DNA from: Euphorbia lathyris
Taxonomy: Eukaryota > Streptophyta > Magnoliopsida > Malpighiales > Euphorbiaceae
Direction of reading: 5' to 3'
Length of the DNA: 64,000 bases
NCBI RefSeq assembly: GCF_963576675.1
Contig: NC_088917.1
Location: 75,564,610-75,628,609 of the forward strand
The notes under the pieces were generated by a model. The model worked only from the letters and a program-made list of their open reading frames with translations, was not told the DNA's origin and did not search any database. The translations under genes and the position numbers were made by a program. Shown here piece after piece: positions 44,991 through 56,859 of the stretch (the first letter of the stretch is position 1; every line of letters starts with the position of its first letter).

Positions 44991-45725
44991 GTAATCGTTT
45001 TTTGATAACAAATGTTTTCCTTAGCTGAAAAGAAACCTTATTTAAGATTTGTCTGATCATGATTTTGTTGTGCTCTTTTTATTACATTTTGGCTTTGAGT
45101 CCTATGTCTGTTTTTGGATCACATATTTAGATGTTTTTTATTTGATAAGTAGACAAGTTGGTTTTCAAAATAGATGTTTTCAGATTTAATTTAGAACAAC
45201 TGATAGTTATTGGTATATTTGTTTTCGAGTGTTCCATGGATTTGCTAGTTTAAAATGTCTCTTTTAGGCTGAATATATAATTTATTGCCATCTTAACTTT
45301 ACTAAGTGTCTGTTTCTTTCAAGTCTAAACATGAGACAATAAAATTTTGAATAGGTAAACCGAATGGGTCTAAATGTGATGAATCAATTTAATCAAATTA
45401 AAGGATAAATATTACTAGATGGCAATAAATTATTTTAAGTGGAATCAGACGATCAATGTCATTGAATTTTGATATGGTGAAACTAAACTTAAATTTTTGG
45501 TAAAATTTAGCTTTTATATATTAATTTGACATGGTAAATATTCACAAAAATGTAGCAGTGCAGAATGAATTATAGAGTCACCAATTGTGCAAGTGATATA
45601 TATGGAATTAACACCATGATTGTATTAAGCGTGAGCGTGGCGAAGTAAGGAGAGAAATTTTACTATAGTTCCAGTCTATTGGACCTTATCAATAGAAACG
45701 TGACAATTTGTATTTTCTTTCCTTA

Positions 45726-45875
45726 CACCAATCATTTCCTAATGATATAGTATGATTCTCTTTTTTTATTGGTTGGGTCCATTGTACCTGGTCATTGTAG
45801 CACCAATCATTTCCCAATGATATAGTATGATTCTCTTTTTTTATTGGTTGGGTCCATTGTACCTGGTCATTGTAG
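45726..45875. repeat. 75-bp tandem duplication
   Basis: 45726-45800 is repeated at 45801-45875 with one substitution (TTTCCTAATG against TTTCCCAATG). Non-coding. Confidence 0.9.
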
Positions 45876-46269
45876 AAATTCTCCTAGTTGAGTTTTTACC
45901 ACTAATATCAAAATTGATTTGAATAAGATAGAAGCTTGTTTGTGGGCTTCCAATGACTCGAACTTAAGAGGGTGGCATTATATGTAGGAAAATTATAGAG
46001 TAATTCTAGAGTAATACTATCAACTAATCAATTCATACTACATGTATAAACTTTTCCTACTATACTAATCATTTTTCATGTAGTGGTAGATAAAATGATT
46101 TTCATTTGTCGGGTGTATTAATTTTGAAGTAGTGTAAATTTTCTCCTATATGTAAGGGTTGGGCAAGGAACCGATTTCAAAAAAATGATGATAATAACAA
46201 TAACGAATTGTACTGTCTTCTTATCTATCATGCTTTATCACTAAAAATAAGACAATTGTATTTGTCCAC

Positions 46270-46620
46270 CTTTTGGATAAGGTGGAAAAATATTTATAGT
46301 GTTTACAGTAAGGAGCAATTTAACTCTTAACATTTAAAATGACGTAATTTTACTCATAATCAAGAGCGATTACATATATTTTATTCTTTATCCTGTATCA
46401 ATGTTTATTTTAAAAAAAAATTTCATATTTTCTGTAATTTAATAATAGAATTGGAGATTAATATTTATAATTCGATGAAATATTTTGATTTTTTTTTTTG
46501 TGAAACTCGTACAATAGATAATATATTTTTAATTTTGTTTTCCACGTATGTTTGTATGTTTATAATGTTACTAATGAGTTATGACAAAATTCATAAATGA
46601 GAAGAGAGTTTGATAAATAA
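46270..46620. repeat. Dispersed repeat family R1, degraded copy 3
   Basis: Shares GTTTACAGTAAGGAGCAATTT, TTAACATTTAAAATGACGTAATTTTAC and a later ATTGGAGATTAATATTTATAATTCG block with the R1 copies at 10300 and 42250, but is shorter. Confidence 0.45.
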
Positions 46621-46659
46621 CAACTGATTTACCCATATTAACATGAGTGAATTACATAG

Positions 46660-47700
46660 AATTCATGAATAAGTAAATATTTACAATTACTTCATACTCA
46701 AAAAAGAGATTATTACTTTATCAAATTTATTAGTTTTTTTTGTGACACAGTATTTCATTTTTCTTTTTCAAAATTATGGTTCTTTTAATAATAAAAAAAG
46801 AGATATGAATTTGACAAAATAAAAAATAAAAGTACGGAATGATAAAACAAAAATGTAGGAATTATTTAAATGTAAAATAAAGTTTAAACTTGATTTTCTA
46901 TGTAATTTCCTCTATTAGCATTGTGACATTTTCCGTGGATCAATAGATCTATGTGGCTTCATAAAAAAAAAATTCAACCCGGAATGTTCAGAATGACCTA
47001 AATACTAAAGATTTGCTTGCAATTGTTTTTATATGGATTTTAATTTACGAGAAGTATATATTTTATTGTTTTTTTTTGTGTTTTTATACATTTTTATGAG
47101 TCTTTTTTTTTTTACTCTTTAAAGTCATTTTAGTCTCTATGTAGATCTTGTGAGGTTTTAATTTCTTATTGTGGTTTCGTCGATTTGCAGATGGGTACTT
47201 GTAGTATTATTTTTACAAACGCAGCTCTCTGGTTTGCAAAATTTTACATTTGACTTCGTTTTGTTAGAATTTGGACGATAACGATCTCGAACTGAATTTT
47301 TTTAAGAGTTAAATGATATTTTAAGCAACTTTAATTCTTTAATTTTTTAAGTTTGAGGTCATTTAGGTGTTGTTTATTTTATAAGAGAGAAAGTTAATGT
47401 TTAGAGAGATAAAATTAAAAAAAATGATGATTTTGAAAAATAAAAAATATGGTTCCGTAGTAAATATGATACTAAATAACTTTAATTTTTGAAAATTTTC
47501 ATTTTGAAATCGTTATCGATCAAATTTGGCAAAATGGAAAAAATTCAAAATTTTACAACCACAAAATTGCGTTCGTAAAAAAAATATCACATGTACCTAT
47601 TTGTAAATCTATGTAACCACATGACATATACTTCTAATTAACCCCATTATTTATTCATCTAAGTTATAATCATTTTCATAAAAAAACCAAACATATAAAT
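46660..47700. other. AT-rich intergenic stretch, nothing recognised
   Basis: No gene or bounded element seen. Text around 47140-47590 (GTTTTGTTAGAATTTGGACG, AGTTAAATGATATTTTAAG) has inverted-repeat character and may be an old MITE. Confidence 0.35.
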
Positions 47701-47701
47701 C

Positions 47702-47840
47702 ACTTTAAATTTGATCATTATAATAACAATTAATATTAAAAATATTTTAAACAATTCTAATTTTTTTAGCTACTTTAAATTTGATCATTATAATAACAAT
47801 TAGCATTAAAAATATTTTAAACATTCTAATTTTTTAGTTT
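47702..47840. repeat. Tandem duplication of about 70 bp
   Basis: The block ACTTTAAATTTGATCATTAT...TTTTAAACA..TTCTAATTTTTT occurs twice in a row with small differences. Confidence 0.8.
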
Positions 47841-47959
47841 TGCAATCATCTAAGTATATGCTTACCGGAGAAATCCAAAAAAATATTGATGACTCAGGCC
47901 TGTAATTTGTTACTCAATCTCTTTAATTTAGTTTAATTCATTTTAATAATTTATTTATT

Positions 47960-48665
47960 TTTGATAGGAAAGGAAAGGAAAAACAAGAAAAAAAAAAACA
48001 GCCCAAAACCTAACTCGGGATTAGCCTAGGAAAGCTAACCCCCACAACATCATCTAAAAGGAAAGAAGAAAGGAACTCAGGAGGTGAATAGAAGATTGAG
48101 ACTCCCAGCATCCTCTTATGGCCCTCCTCAGCAAGACGGTCCGCCACTCGGTTCTGTTCCCTGAAGATATGGCAAAAATTGATGATATCAATGGAAGAAC
48201 GAACCATTCTGATCTCTTTAATAAGATTCTGGTTTTTTTGAACACATAGCATTATTATCCGAGATCATTCTGATAGTTTTCAGGTTATTAGATTCCACAA
48301 TCAGCTTCTTCAAGTCCAAATTTTTAGCAAGCCTGAGGCCAGAAGAGATCCCCCACAGCTCAGCAAAAAAGGAAGATCTCATACCTAGATTCTGAGCAAA
48401 CCCAGACACCCAAGCACCACCAGCATCCTTCAGAACCCCTCCCGCAGCAATTCTACTGTCATTTAGACAAGAACTATCAATATTCAACTTCATCACCCCT
48501 TCCCCAGACTTGCTCCAGCCAAAGAGATGAACAACATTCCTCTGGATAGATCTAGCAAAAATATCCTATTTGAAGCTATCAACAATTGAACAAATCTTTT
48601 TAAAAAAGAAATCCAACATATTAGGATTAGCAATAGTTTCTTCTCCAAAGATCTCGGCATTCCTC
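47960..48665 (-). mobile_element. 5'-truncated LINE (RNase H end), same family as 16618-17149
   Basis: On the minus strand the fragment carries the end of zf-RVT, then RNase H with SRIAAGGVLKDAGGAWVSGF, FFAELWGISSG and VESNNLKTI, and a frame-shifted HIFREQNRVADRLAEEGH, ending LPRLIPS-stop at 48010. The 3' UTR (GGTTTTGGGCTGTTTTTT...) ends near 47960 in A-rich sequence. The close match to the plus-strand copy at 16618 shows one LINE family. No certain target duplication was found. Confidence 0.8.
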
Positions 48666-49157
48666 TAATCATTAGTTATTATAATTATAATTTTATTATT
48701 ATTATTATTATTAGAACCATTATTATTTTTATAAACCTTTTATTTTAGTTATGGTTATTTTTAAAAGATTATATTATTATTTCAGTTCCAGTAGAATTAA
48801 GTTCAGTTCAGTTAATTTTAGTAAAAAAGAACAAAGTCTTGTTTCTATTATCAAAATCTTTGAAACCCTAAAAAAATTTATATATAAATTCAATTTTAAA
48901 AAATTGTTTACAATTTTATAAAGTAATAATTTGAATTATTTTAAACTAATCATGATTAAGAATTAGTAAAAATTAGGGTTTAGAAATTAATATATATTTT
49001 TTAGAATCTATGAATTGCATTTGGAATTTATAAATTATGGTTGTTTATGAATTTTTTTTTTTTTTTGAAGAAATTATGATATATTCTTCAAAATTTATTT
49101 TTGGTAATTGGTAGTATAAATTAGTTGTAAGCTTATAAACCCTAATCCCGCTCTCTC

Positions 49158-49166
49158 TGTATATCA
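49158..49166 (+). promoter_or_regulatory. TATA-like core promoter of RACK1 copy 2
   Basis: TGTATATCA lies 68 bp upstream of the ATG, preceded by AAACCCTAATCCCGCTCTC. From there to the start codon the leader is nearly the same as that of copy 1, so core promoter and 5' UTR were duplicated with the gene. Confidence 0.5.
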
Positions 49167-49233
49167 TCTTTCTTCTTCCCTCTACAATCTCTGCGCCGTC
49201 TCTTCTGCTTCTATTCCATATTTTCTCTCAACA

Positions 49234-51184
49234 ATGGCGGATGGATTGGTTCTTCGCGGCACAATGAGGTCTCACACCGATCAGGTGACTGCTATTGCGA
49301 CACCTATTGACAATTCCGACATGATTGTCAGTGCCTCCCGTGACAAATCCATCATCCTCTGGAATCTAACCAAGGAGGAAAAGACCTACGGTGTTGCCCG
49401 CCGCCGTCTCACCGGCCATTCCCACTTCGTCCAGGATGTTGTTCTGTCCTCCGATGGTCAGTTCGCTCTCTCGGGCTCCTGGGACGGCGAGCTCCGTCTT
49501 TGGGATCTCGCTGCCGGCGTTTCCGCCCGCCGTTTCGTCGGTCACACCAAGGATGTCTTGTCAGTCGCTTTCTCCATCGATAACCGTCAGATCGTGTCTG
49601 CTTCCCGTGACCGTACGATTAAGCTATGGAATACTCTTGGTGAGTGCAAATACACAATCCAAGACGGTGATGCTCACAGCGATTGGGTGAGTTGTGTCCG
49701 ATTTAGCCCTAACACGCTCCAGCCAACAATTGTTTCTGCTTCGTGGGACAAAACAGTGAAGGTTTGGAATTTGACTAATTGCAAGCTGAGATGCACATTG
49801 GCTGGGCATAATGGATATGTGAACACTGTTGCTGTTTCGCCTGATGGTTCATTGTGCGCCAGTGGAGGGAAAGACGGAGTTATTCTGTTGTGGGATTTGG
49901 CAGAAGGAAAGAGGCTTTACAGTCTTGATGCTGGAGCAGTTATTAATGCTCTGTGCTTTAGTCCTAACAGGTACTGGCTTTGTGCTGCTACTGAACAAAG
50001 TATTAAGATCTGGGATCTTGAGAGCAAGAGTATTGTGGAGGACTTGAAGGTGGATCTCAAAGCTGAGGCTGAAGGAGCCGCAGCTTCTTCTGGCAACAAG
50101 AAGAAGGTATATTTGAACTTTTACACTTGTATTTCCCTTATGTGTTTATTTTTGTTAATCTATATTCGCTAATTGAGCTCTGTTTCTATGAATTTTGAGA
50201 AATTTCTGTTATGATTTTTCTAATTTATGTATGCTTTTGAGAATAATTTCATGTGTTGTGTTCTGTTTCTTATTGGCTGTGAAGGTTCTTGCTTTCAATA
50301 TACTTGTGTTATAATCCTCTGCAGGCTAATGGGAAACGAGCATGAAATGTTTTGGTTTGTTTAGTTGTTAAAGATACAAATTATTCTCTGTAATGTGACT
50401 AATGTTATTTTGGTATTGTTCTTCTGTAGTTTCAAATGTATATTGCATCTTTTTTGTGGATCACTGTGCTTAATTCATCACTTATGGCTACTGATATATA
50501 GCCTTAACTATGTTTCTGCTTGGAAATTTTAACTTGGGAGCTGGTGATATTTGAATATAAAGCTAATTTTGTTGGCTTCTCATGAATTGCTTTGTTAGCA
50601 GCTCCTTTTCATGTCTATTTAGTGCATCTTTTGGTTGACTGCTATCACATTAAGGGTGTCAAAATGGAGGTGCAATATATCACATGATTATATTATATAT
50701 GATATTAGTGCCAAAAAAAGAAGAAGAAAGTTTGTATGTATGAAATTAATGCAACAAAAATGATAATTGGGTCAAATATGTTTTGTCAAGGCTTGTTGTC
50801 TATGTAAATTGTATCGTCGTGTCAAAAATTGATAGCTCTTTATTTGATGAATTACAATCTCTCCATGTTTGCGAATGATGAGAACAAGCACTTATTTGTG
50901 TTGCCCTAGTTGTCAATGTGTTGAATGTTCTAATTTAATTTAGTTTGATACTTGGATGAGTTTAGCTGTTATAACTTTCGGATAATTACTTTTATCTTGT
51001 GCTTGATCAGTTGCATTTTCTTGTTCTACAATTGAGTAATGGTAATGTTATTAACCGCTTGAAACTTGGATTGATTTTGCAGAACATCTACTGCACAAGC
51101 TTGAGCTGGAATGCAGATGGAAGCACCTTGTTCTCTGGTTATACGGACGGTGTCATCAGAGTTTGGGGAATCGGACGGTACTGA
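49234..51184 (+). CDS. RACK1: RACK1 (seven-WD40 scaffold protein), tandem copy 2
   Basis: Exons 49234-50106 and 51083-51184, 324 aa. The single intron sits at exactly the same codon as in copy 1 (after GNKKK / GNKTK). It has the same seven WD40 blades and the R36-D37-K38 ribosome-contact motif. Differences from copy 1 at the nucleotide level are mostly synonymous, as expected under purifying selection on both. Residues at the variable positions here ([14 protein letters not shown]) look closer to the usual plant RACK1 sequence, so copy 1 is likely the more diverged one (inference). Intron and 3' flank retain partial similarity to copy 1. Expected in the cytosol on 40S ribosomes. Confidence 0.96.
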
Positions 51185-51189
51185 GAAAT

Positions 51190-54120
51190 CAATAGATTTC
51201 CTTTTTTGATTGGGAGACAAATGTTTTCCTTTTTAGCTGAAAAAAAACCCTTATTTAAGATTTGTGGGATCATGATTTTATTTTGCTCTTTTTAAGTTGG
51301 GAGTATTACATTTGGTTTGAGGCCTATGTCTATGTTCTTAGATGTTTTTTATTTGATAACTAGACAACTTGGTTTTCAGGATAGATGATTTTCAGTATAA
51401 ATGAAATGTGTTGTCACCTTATATGCTTCAATTCAGAAAAAAATACATCAAATAGTGACTTTAGAGTTGAGAAATGGCTCAGTTAGCTTGGCGGTTGGCA
51501 GTTGAACTTGGCTTGAAAAATCTATCGCTCCCTTGAATTGTCTCTTTAGCTCCTTGAACTTGTTTAATACCTTTTCCTTTTCAATCATCTAAAGTGACCT
51601 GCCAGTTCTCTTTTCTCAACTTGTTTTCATAAATCTATTGCTCTCTCCCAAACTTAGTCTAAAAATAGATTTTTTTTTTAACCTATAAACTATCTTGTTA
51701 GCCTTTTTTAACTTGTTTAATGTTGTCTTATCGTTATTCGAATTTGTTTAAAGTGATTTATCGGTCTCTTATTGTTATCTGAATTTGTTTAAAGTGAGCT
51801 ATTAGTCACTTGAATTTGTTTATGAAAATCTCTTGGTCTTTGAAAACGGTTTTAAATTGTTTTACGTTTTAATTTGTTCAAATTCTATTATAGATTTGGA
51901 GTGTTAATCATGTCACTAGCAAATTTAGAAGCTAATTAGATACTTTGTAAATCTAAGTGACCGGATTACGTCCAGGATTCATTTGATGTATTAAGCCTTT
52001 TTTAATGTTATTTGCTGGTTTTCCATAACAGATACTGTGCTATATTTTAAGTAATTTTTTCCCATCAATTTTAAGTAAAAAAAATTCATATTATACGCCA
52101 TATTTTCAAGTGATTTTTGGTATTTACAAATTTTGTAAAGCTTATTTATTTTTTAGAGATTCTTGTTTCTTTTATTGACAATGAAAATCAACATTTTTTT
52201 TTATCCCTATTCTTGGCCAAATGTTTAGTTTGCAATTTTTTATTTGATGAAAGCTAAACTTCAATTTGTCTTATCTTTTACATTTTAATTTGATATGTTA
52301 AATATTCACAAAAATGTAGTATCTGTTGGTGGTTTAGGCTGACTTCAGCAAGCTAAATTTGAAGTGTCAAAGTTTTGGGGCTTAAGGCCTAAAGATCACA
52401 AACTGAAGCTGAATTATTGTGTAAAAACAAGGTCGACTGGACCATTAGGGGTTTAAAATCTAGAATTTGTTTTGATTTTCCCATTCTCAGTTTTTTGGCC
52501 TACTAACTGTTTTTTTTGCCGTTTAGGGGCTGTTTGGACGAGGTTGAAATAATAATAATAATAATAAAAGCTTTTTCTTTTGTTGTATGAGTTTTGGAGA
52601 AATATTTCTATTATTTCTGAATATTTTTGTTTAATTTATTTATACATGACTTTCATACGTTATTCCCAACAATCGGACTTTCGTCGAGGGAGGGAGGTCT
52701 TTCATATCTTTCGAGATCCACCCTACAATATGGGGTCAAAAAGCCAAAATAAATGATTTTATTAGCCCTTATAAAAGGAAAACAGATTCTTGAGAACCCC
52801 TTGAAATGGCAATCCATAAAAAAAACACCAATATTTAGATCAGTTAAAACAAAGTGATAACCAAAAGGAATTACTGAATAGCTTAATAGAGTTGAGGCCT
52901 TTCTAAAGAAGATACTAATCGTCGGGAAAATGGAATTTCCACAATAACTGCGAAGCCCTCCGATATCATTTGATAGTACAAATTTTTATTGTACCAACTA
53001 TTAGAATATTTTAATATTCTATATCTAATATTTTTTATTTATTAATTATTCTATATTATATATTTTAGATTTCTATTGCATTTCGTTGAAGATTTTAAGG
53101 ATATTGTTTCATAGTTTTTGGTTTATAATATTACTTATTGACATTATGTTTTGCTTGTTTCAGTTCTTTTAATGATATTGGCATTGAGATTTTTTTTAAT
53201 ACATTTTCAAAGATCTATGTTACAAATAAAAATATGTTTATATTTATATTTAATCATTTTATATGATTATTTTAGATATTGCAATTCACATTTTAATGGT
53301 ATTTATATAAGAAAATAAAAAATACAAATCCAAGCTCCGAATAAAAGTTCCAGGGAGAATTGGGCCTTGAGAAGATCCAGTCCAATCATGAATCGAGTAT
53401 GATGTACTAGTTTGGGTTTGAATTAGGTGTGAAAGTTAATACTCAATCTTTAAAAAGTGACGTAGGAGTAGGAGTGAAAGATCGGAGTAGTGAACGACTC
53501 CAAAAAGATGATGGTATGGGCAAAATTGAACTTAATCTTACATTTGAAATGAAATGAAGAGAAAGAGAGATTGAATTATAATAATCAGATATTTTTTTTA
53601 ATATATGTAAAAAAGTTTTGAAACCTTAAATCTAAAGAATACAATTCGGGTGGAAGACATGGGTAATGAGTCTGGAAAATGAAATGAATTCCATATTTGA
53701 AAAGGAAATTGAGCTTTAGTAAGTTTTACTTCTAATACATTACGCATTACTTGAAATCTAAGAAATAGGACTTTGACCAAAGTGAACAATATTTATATAT
53801 TATTGGAATGAGTTGTTACAATTAGTATTGGATTTCACTTTCCACGTACAATGTGCTTATTCGAGGATGTATCGAATGAAAGTCGGTTGGTATGTATCAA
53901 GTTGGTCTTGAGAGGGTGGTATTGGGGTGAGAGGGTGGCATTAGGGTGAAATGCTTGAGCAAGTAACGACTTTAAGTAATGACTCTAAAGGAAGATAATA
54001 TGGATAAAAAAAGACTCACTGAGCTATATCAGGGATGTATTTCTAATATACATATATGCTTTTTAAACCTGTAGGCCTATGAAGTGCGACTTAGGCTAAA
54101 GCAAACGATGTCCACATGAA
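51190..54120. other. Intergenic; duplicated RACK1 3' flank and unrecognised sequence
   Basis: 51190-51420 and about 52230-52330 are similar to the 3' flank of copy 1 (45000-45560), e.g. TTAAATATTCACAAAAATGTAG at both. The rest is AT-rich, with T-rich phrases such as GAATTTGTTTAAAGTGA repeated at 51740-51850. A GC-richer stretch at 52650-52990 may be of another origin (see findings). No gene found. Confidence 0.45.
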
Positions 54121-54129
54121 CTAGGCTGT

Positions 54130-56290
54130 TACAACTTCACATATGTTGTGTTTGTTCGGGGACAACCCAAATAGAAGCTAGTGGAATATATTGCCGAAAA
54201 TTATTCCTAAACCATTTTCATTATAACTTGCTCTAACGGAAATATATATAAAGAGAGACTTCAAGTCAACTAAATCAGATAAATTAATCACTCCAATCAC
54301 ACATTTTTTATGCACACCAGTTGCAATTCATTGGTTTTAAGAAACACCCGTTCTTAAAAACTTATTTACCTTTGATTTGATTCTTTCTTTTTGTAGTTGG
54401 AATTTTTTATATAGTGTTTCGGATGAGTGTCAAATCTTAACGTGTTTTTTCTTATTTGAGAATTCTTGGACAATTTTGTTTCCTATGCTTATCTAAGAAT
54501 AAGGTGCAAACTTGGACAATTCACACACCCACATTTTCTTCTTATTTTGATATGGTAGATGAGCTAACTAGTGACATTTTCAACTTGGCTAAGAATTTCT
54601 ATAAAAGTTAACAGACTTTTCATCATAACTTGTTATGAGGGGAGATATATGTATACTTTTCACATTATACGCTCTATTTTAAGTGATTTTTGGTATTTAC
54701 AAATTTTATAAAGCTTATTAATCTTTAATCAACAATTTTAAATTATAAATGTAGTTTATATTTGATGTAGAATATCAAATCGTAATTATGGATATATTGG
54801 TATATAACTGGTATTAGATTCTGACTCTTCACATATGTTATGTTTATTCGGGGACAACCCAAATGGAAACTAGTGAAATATATTGTCGAAATTATTCCTA
54901 ACTCTTTTTCATCATAACTTGCTCTAAGGGGAATATATATAAAAGGAGGCTTCAAATCAACTAAATTTGATAAATTAATCACTTCAATCACACATTTCTT
55001 ATCCACACCAGCTCGAGATTCATTGATCTTAAAAAAACTAATTTGATTTTGCTTTTTGTAGTTAGATTTTTTATATAGGCTTAATAAATTTGTAACTTTT
55101 TTTCATCTGGTCCCCTCAACTTAGAGGACAACCTCTCAACCCCCTCAACTCTCCAAAAACATCACATACAACCCCTTACACCCTTATGTTCGGTCAAAAT
55201 ATTGACCCGTGTAGAAAACGCGCTTGACTGTTGACCACACCAATGTCATGTGTCGTTTTTTTATTAAAATTTTCCATTGAGACCTCTGCTCGGCGAGCAA
55301 GCCCATTTGTGCTCGTCAAACAACTACCAGAGATGGATTTCGAGTGATTTTGTTCCAAGTGATTATTGTATGCGAAGTGTTGTCGATGTTCCAAGTGATT
55401 ATGTATCCAAGTGATTTTGTTCCAAGTGAATATACAAAATCACTTACATAACTTGTATATTCAAAACAACACTTGTCTAAAAATTGTCCTTCAATATAGT
55501 TTTAACTCATATTTATAGTGCTCAATGTCGCCTCATAGTCAGATTGGGTCTTCTGGTTGAATTGGAGTGTTATGAGTTTATTCGAGTTGAGATTCTGGCA
55601 TAAGAATTTTGAACGAAATCCATCTTTGGTAGTTGCTCGCCGAGTACAAATGGGCTTGGTCGCCGAGCATGGGTCACAATGGAAAATTTTAATAAAAAAA
55701 TTGACACGTGACATTGGTGTGGTCAACAGTTAAGCGCGTTTTTCACACGGGTCAATATTTTAACCGAATATAGGGGTGTAAGGGGCTGTATGTGATGTTT
55801 TTGGAGAGTTGAGGGGTTGAGAGGTTGCCCCCTAAGTTGAGGAGGTTATGTGAAAAAAGTTACAAGTTTAGGGGATTGGGTACCTATTAAGCCTTTTATA
55901 TATAGTGTTTCGGATAAGGATTAAATTTTAACGTTTTTCTTCTTATTTGAGAATTATTGGACAAATTTTTTTTTTTTTAAAACTGAGAATAAGGTGCAAA
56001 CTTGAACAATTCACTAGCACACATTTACATTTTCTTCTTATTTGGTCCATCACATGAGCTAACTAGGGACATTTTCAATTTGGCTAAAAAATTCTATAAA
56101 AATTAGCAAACTTTTGATCATAACTTGTTATAAGAGGAGATATATGTACACTTTTTACATTATACGCTCTATTTTTAAACGATTTTTGGTATTTACAAGT
56201 TTTGTAAAGCTTATTAATCTTTAATCTACAATTGTAAATTGTAAATATAGTTTATATTTGATGTAGAATATCAAATTGTAATTATGGGTT
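54130..56290. repeat. Tandem segmental duplication of about 690 bp
   Basis: Copy A (54130-54800) begins CTTCACATATGTTGTGTTTG and ends GATGTAGAATATCAAATCGTAATTATGG. Copy B begins at 54822 with CTTCACATATGTTATGTTTA and ends at about 56287 with the same closing text. B is longer only because a MULE-type MITE (55078-55893) is inserted in it. Non-coding throughout. Confidence 0.85.
55078..55893. mobile_element. Mutator-type MITE with very long inverted repeats
   Basis: The 816-bp element begins GGCTTAATA and ends TATTAAGCC. It is flanked by a perfect 9-bp duplication TTTTATATA (55069-55077 and 55894-55902). The arms stay complementary for nearly 300 bp, e.g. CTCTCCAAAAACATCACATA and its inverse, GCTCGGCGAGCAAGCCCATT and its inverse, leaving only a short centre near 55350-55500. 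No coding sequence. It is absent from copy A of the surrounding duplication. Confidence 0.88.
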
Positions 56291-56333
56291 AAATATTCAC
56301 AAAAATGTAATCTCTGTTGATATTTTTAGCAGT

Positions 56334-56625
56334 TTGGTGGCTAACTTCAGCAATCTAAATTTAAAATGTACAATCAAAGTTAACTTTGACGCGGCTCCTT
56401 TTACTGAAGACGAAGTTGTTGGTTTTTGTGTAATAGCTCGTGACTTGATTGATAAAAATTTTGCCTGTTATAACGGTGAAGTGGCTGGTCCTAATAAAGC
56501 CTTAGTTACAGAACTAATGTCGTGTCACGAGGCTTTGAGTTAGATAAACGTCAAAACTGGCCCAACGTGGTTATGGAATCCGATTCCCATCTGCTAGTTC
56601 AAGCTATAACGCCCGTAAATTTCTT
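56334..56625 (+). pseudogene. LINE RNase H domain remnant
   Basis: IKVNFDAAPFTEDEVVGFCV, IARDL and TELMSCHEALS are the first part of an RVT_3 RNase H domain. After a stop at 56540 the domain resumes in another frame with NWPNVVMESDSHLLVQAI. No reverse transcriptase is attached. Confidence 0.75.
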
Positions 56626-56811
56626 TTTTTACTATATTCATACATGTAAATACAATTCTAAAATAATTAATTAAGGTTTATTAATTTAATAAAAGAAAAT
56701 ATTATTATATATTTATTAATTCAATATGAAATAACCATAGTAAATTAATTTGTTTTAGAGTATACCGTATATTAATGTTCAAGTGTATATGTGTTTGTAT
56801 TAAAATGTTAC

Positions 56812-56814
<3 letters not shown>

Positions 56815-56856
<42 letters not shown>
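56815..56856. repeat. (TA)n microsatellite
   Basis: About 20 TA units directly left of a foldback element. A shorter (TA)n lies on its right (59152-59163). Confidence 0.9.
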
Positions 56857-56859
<3 letters not shown>

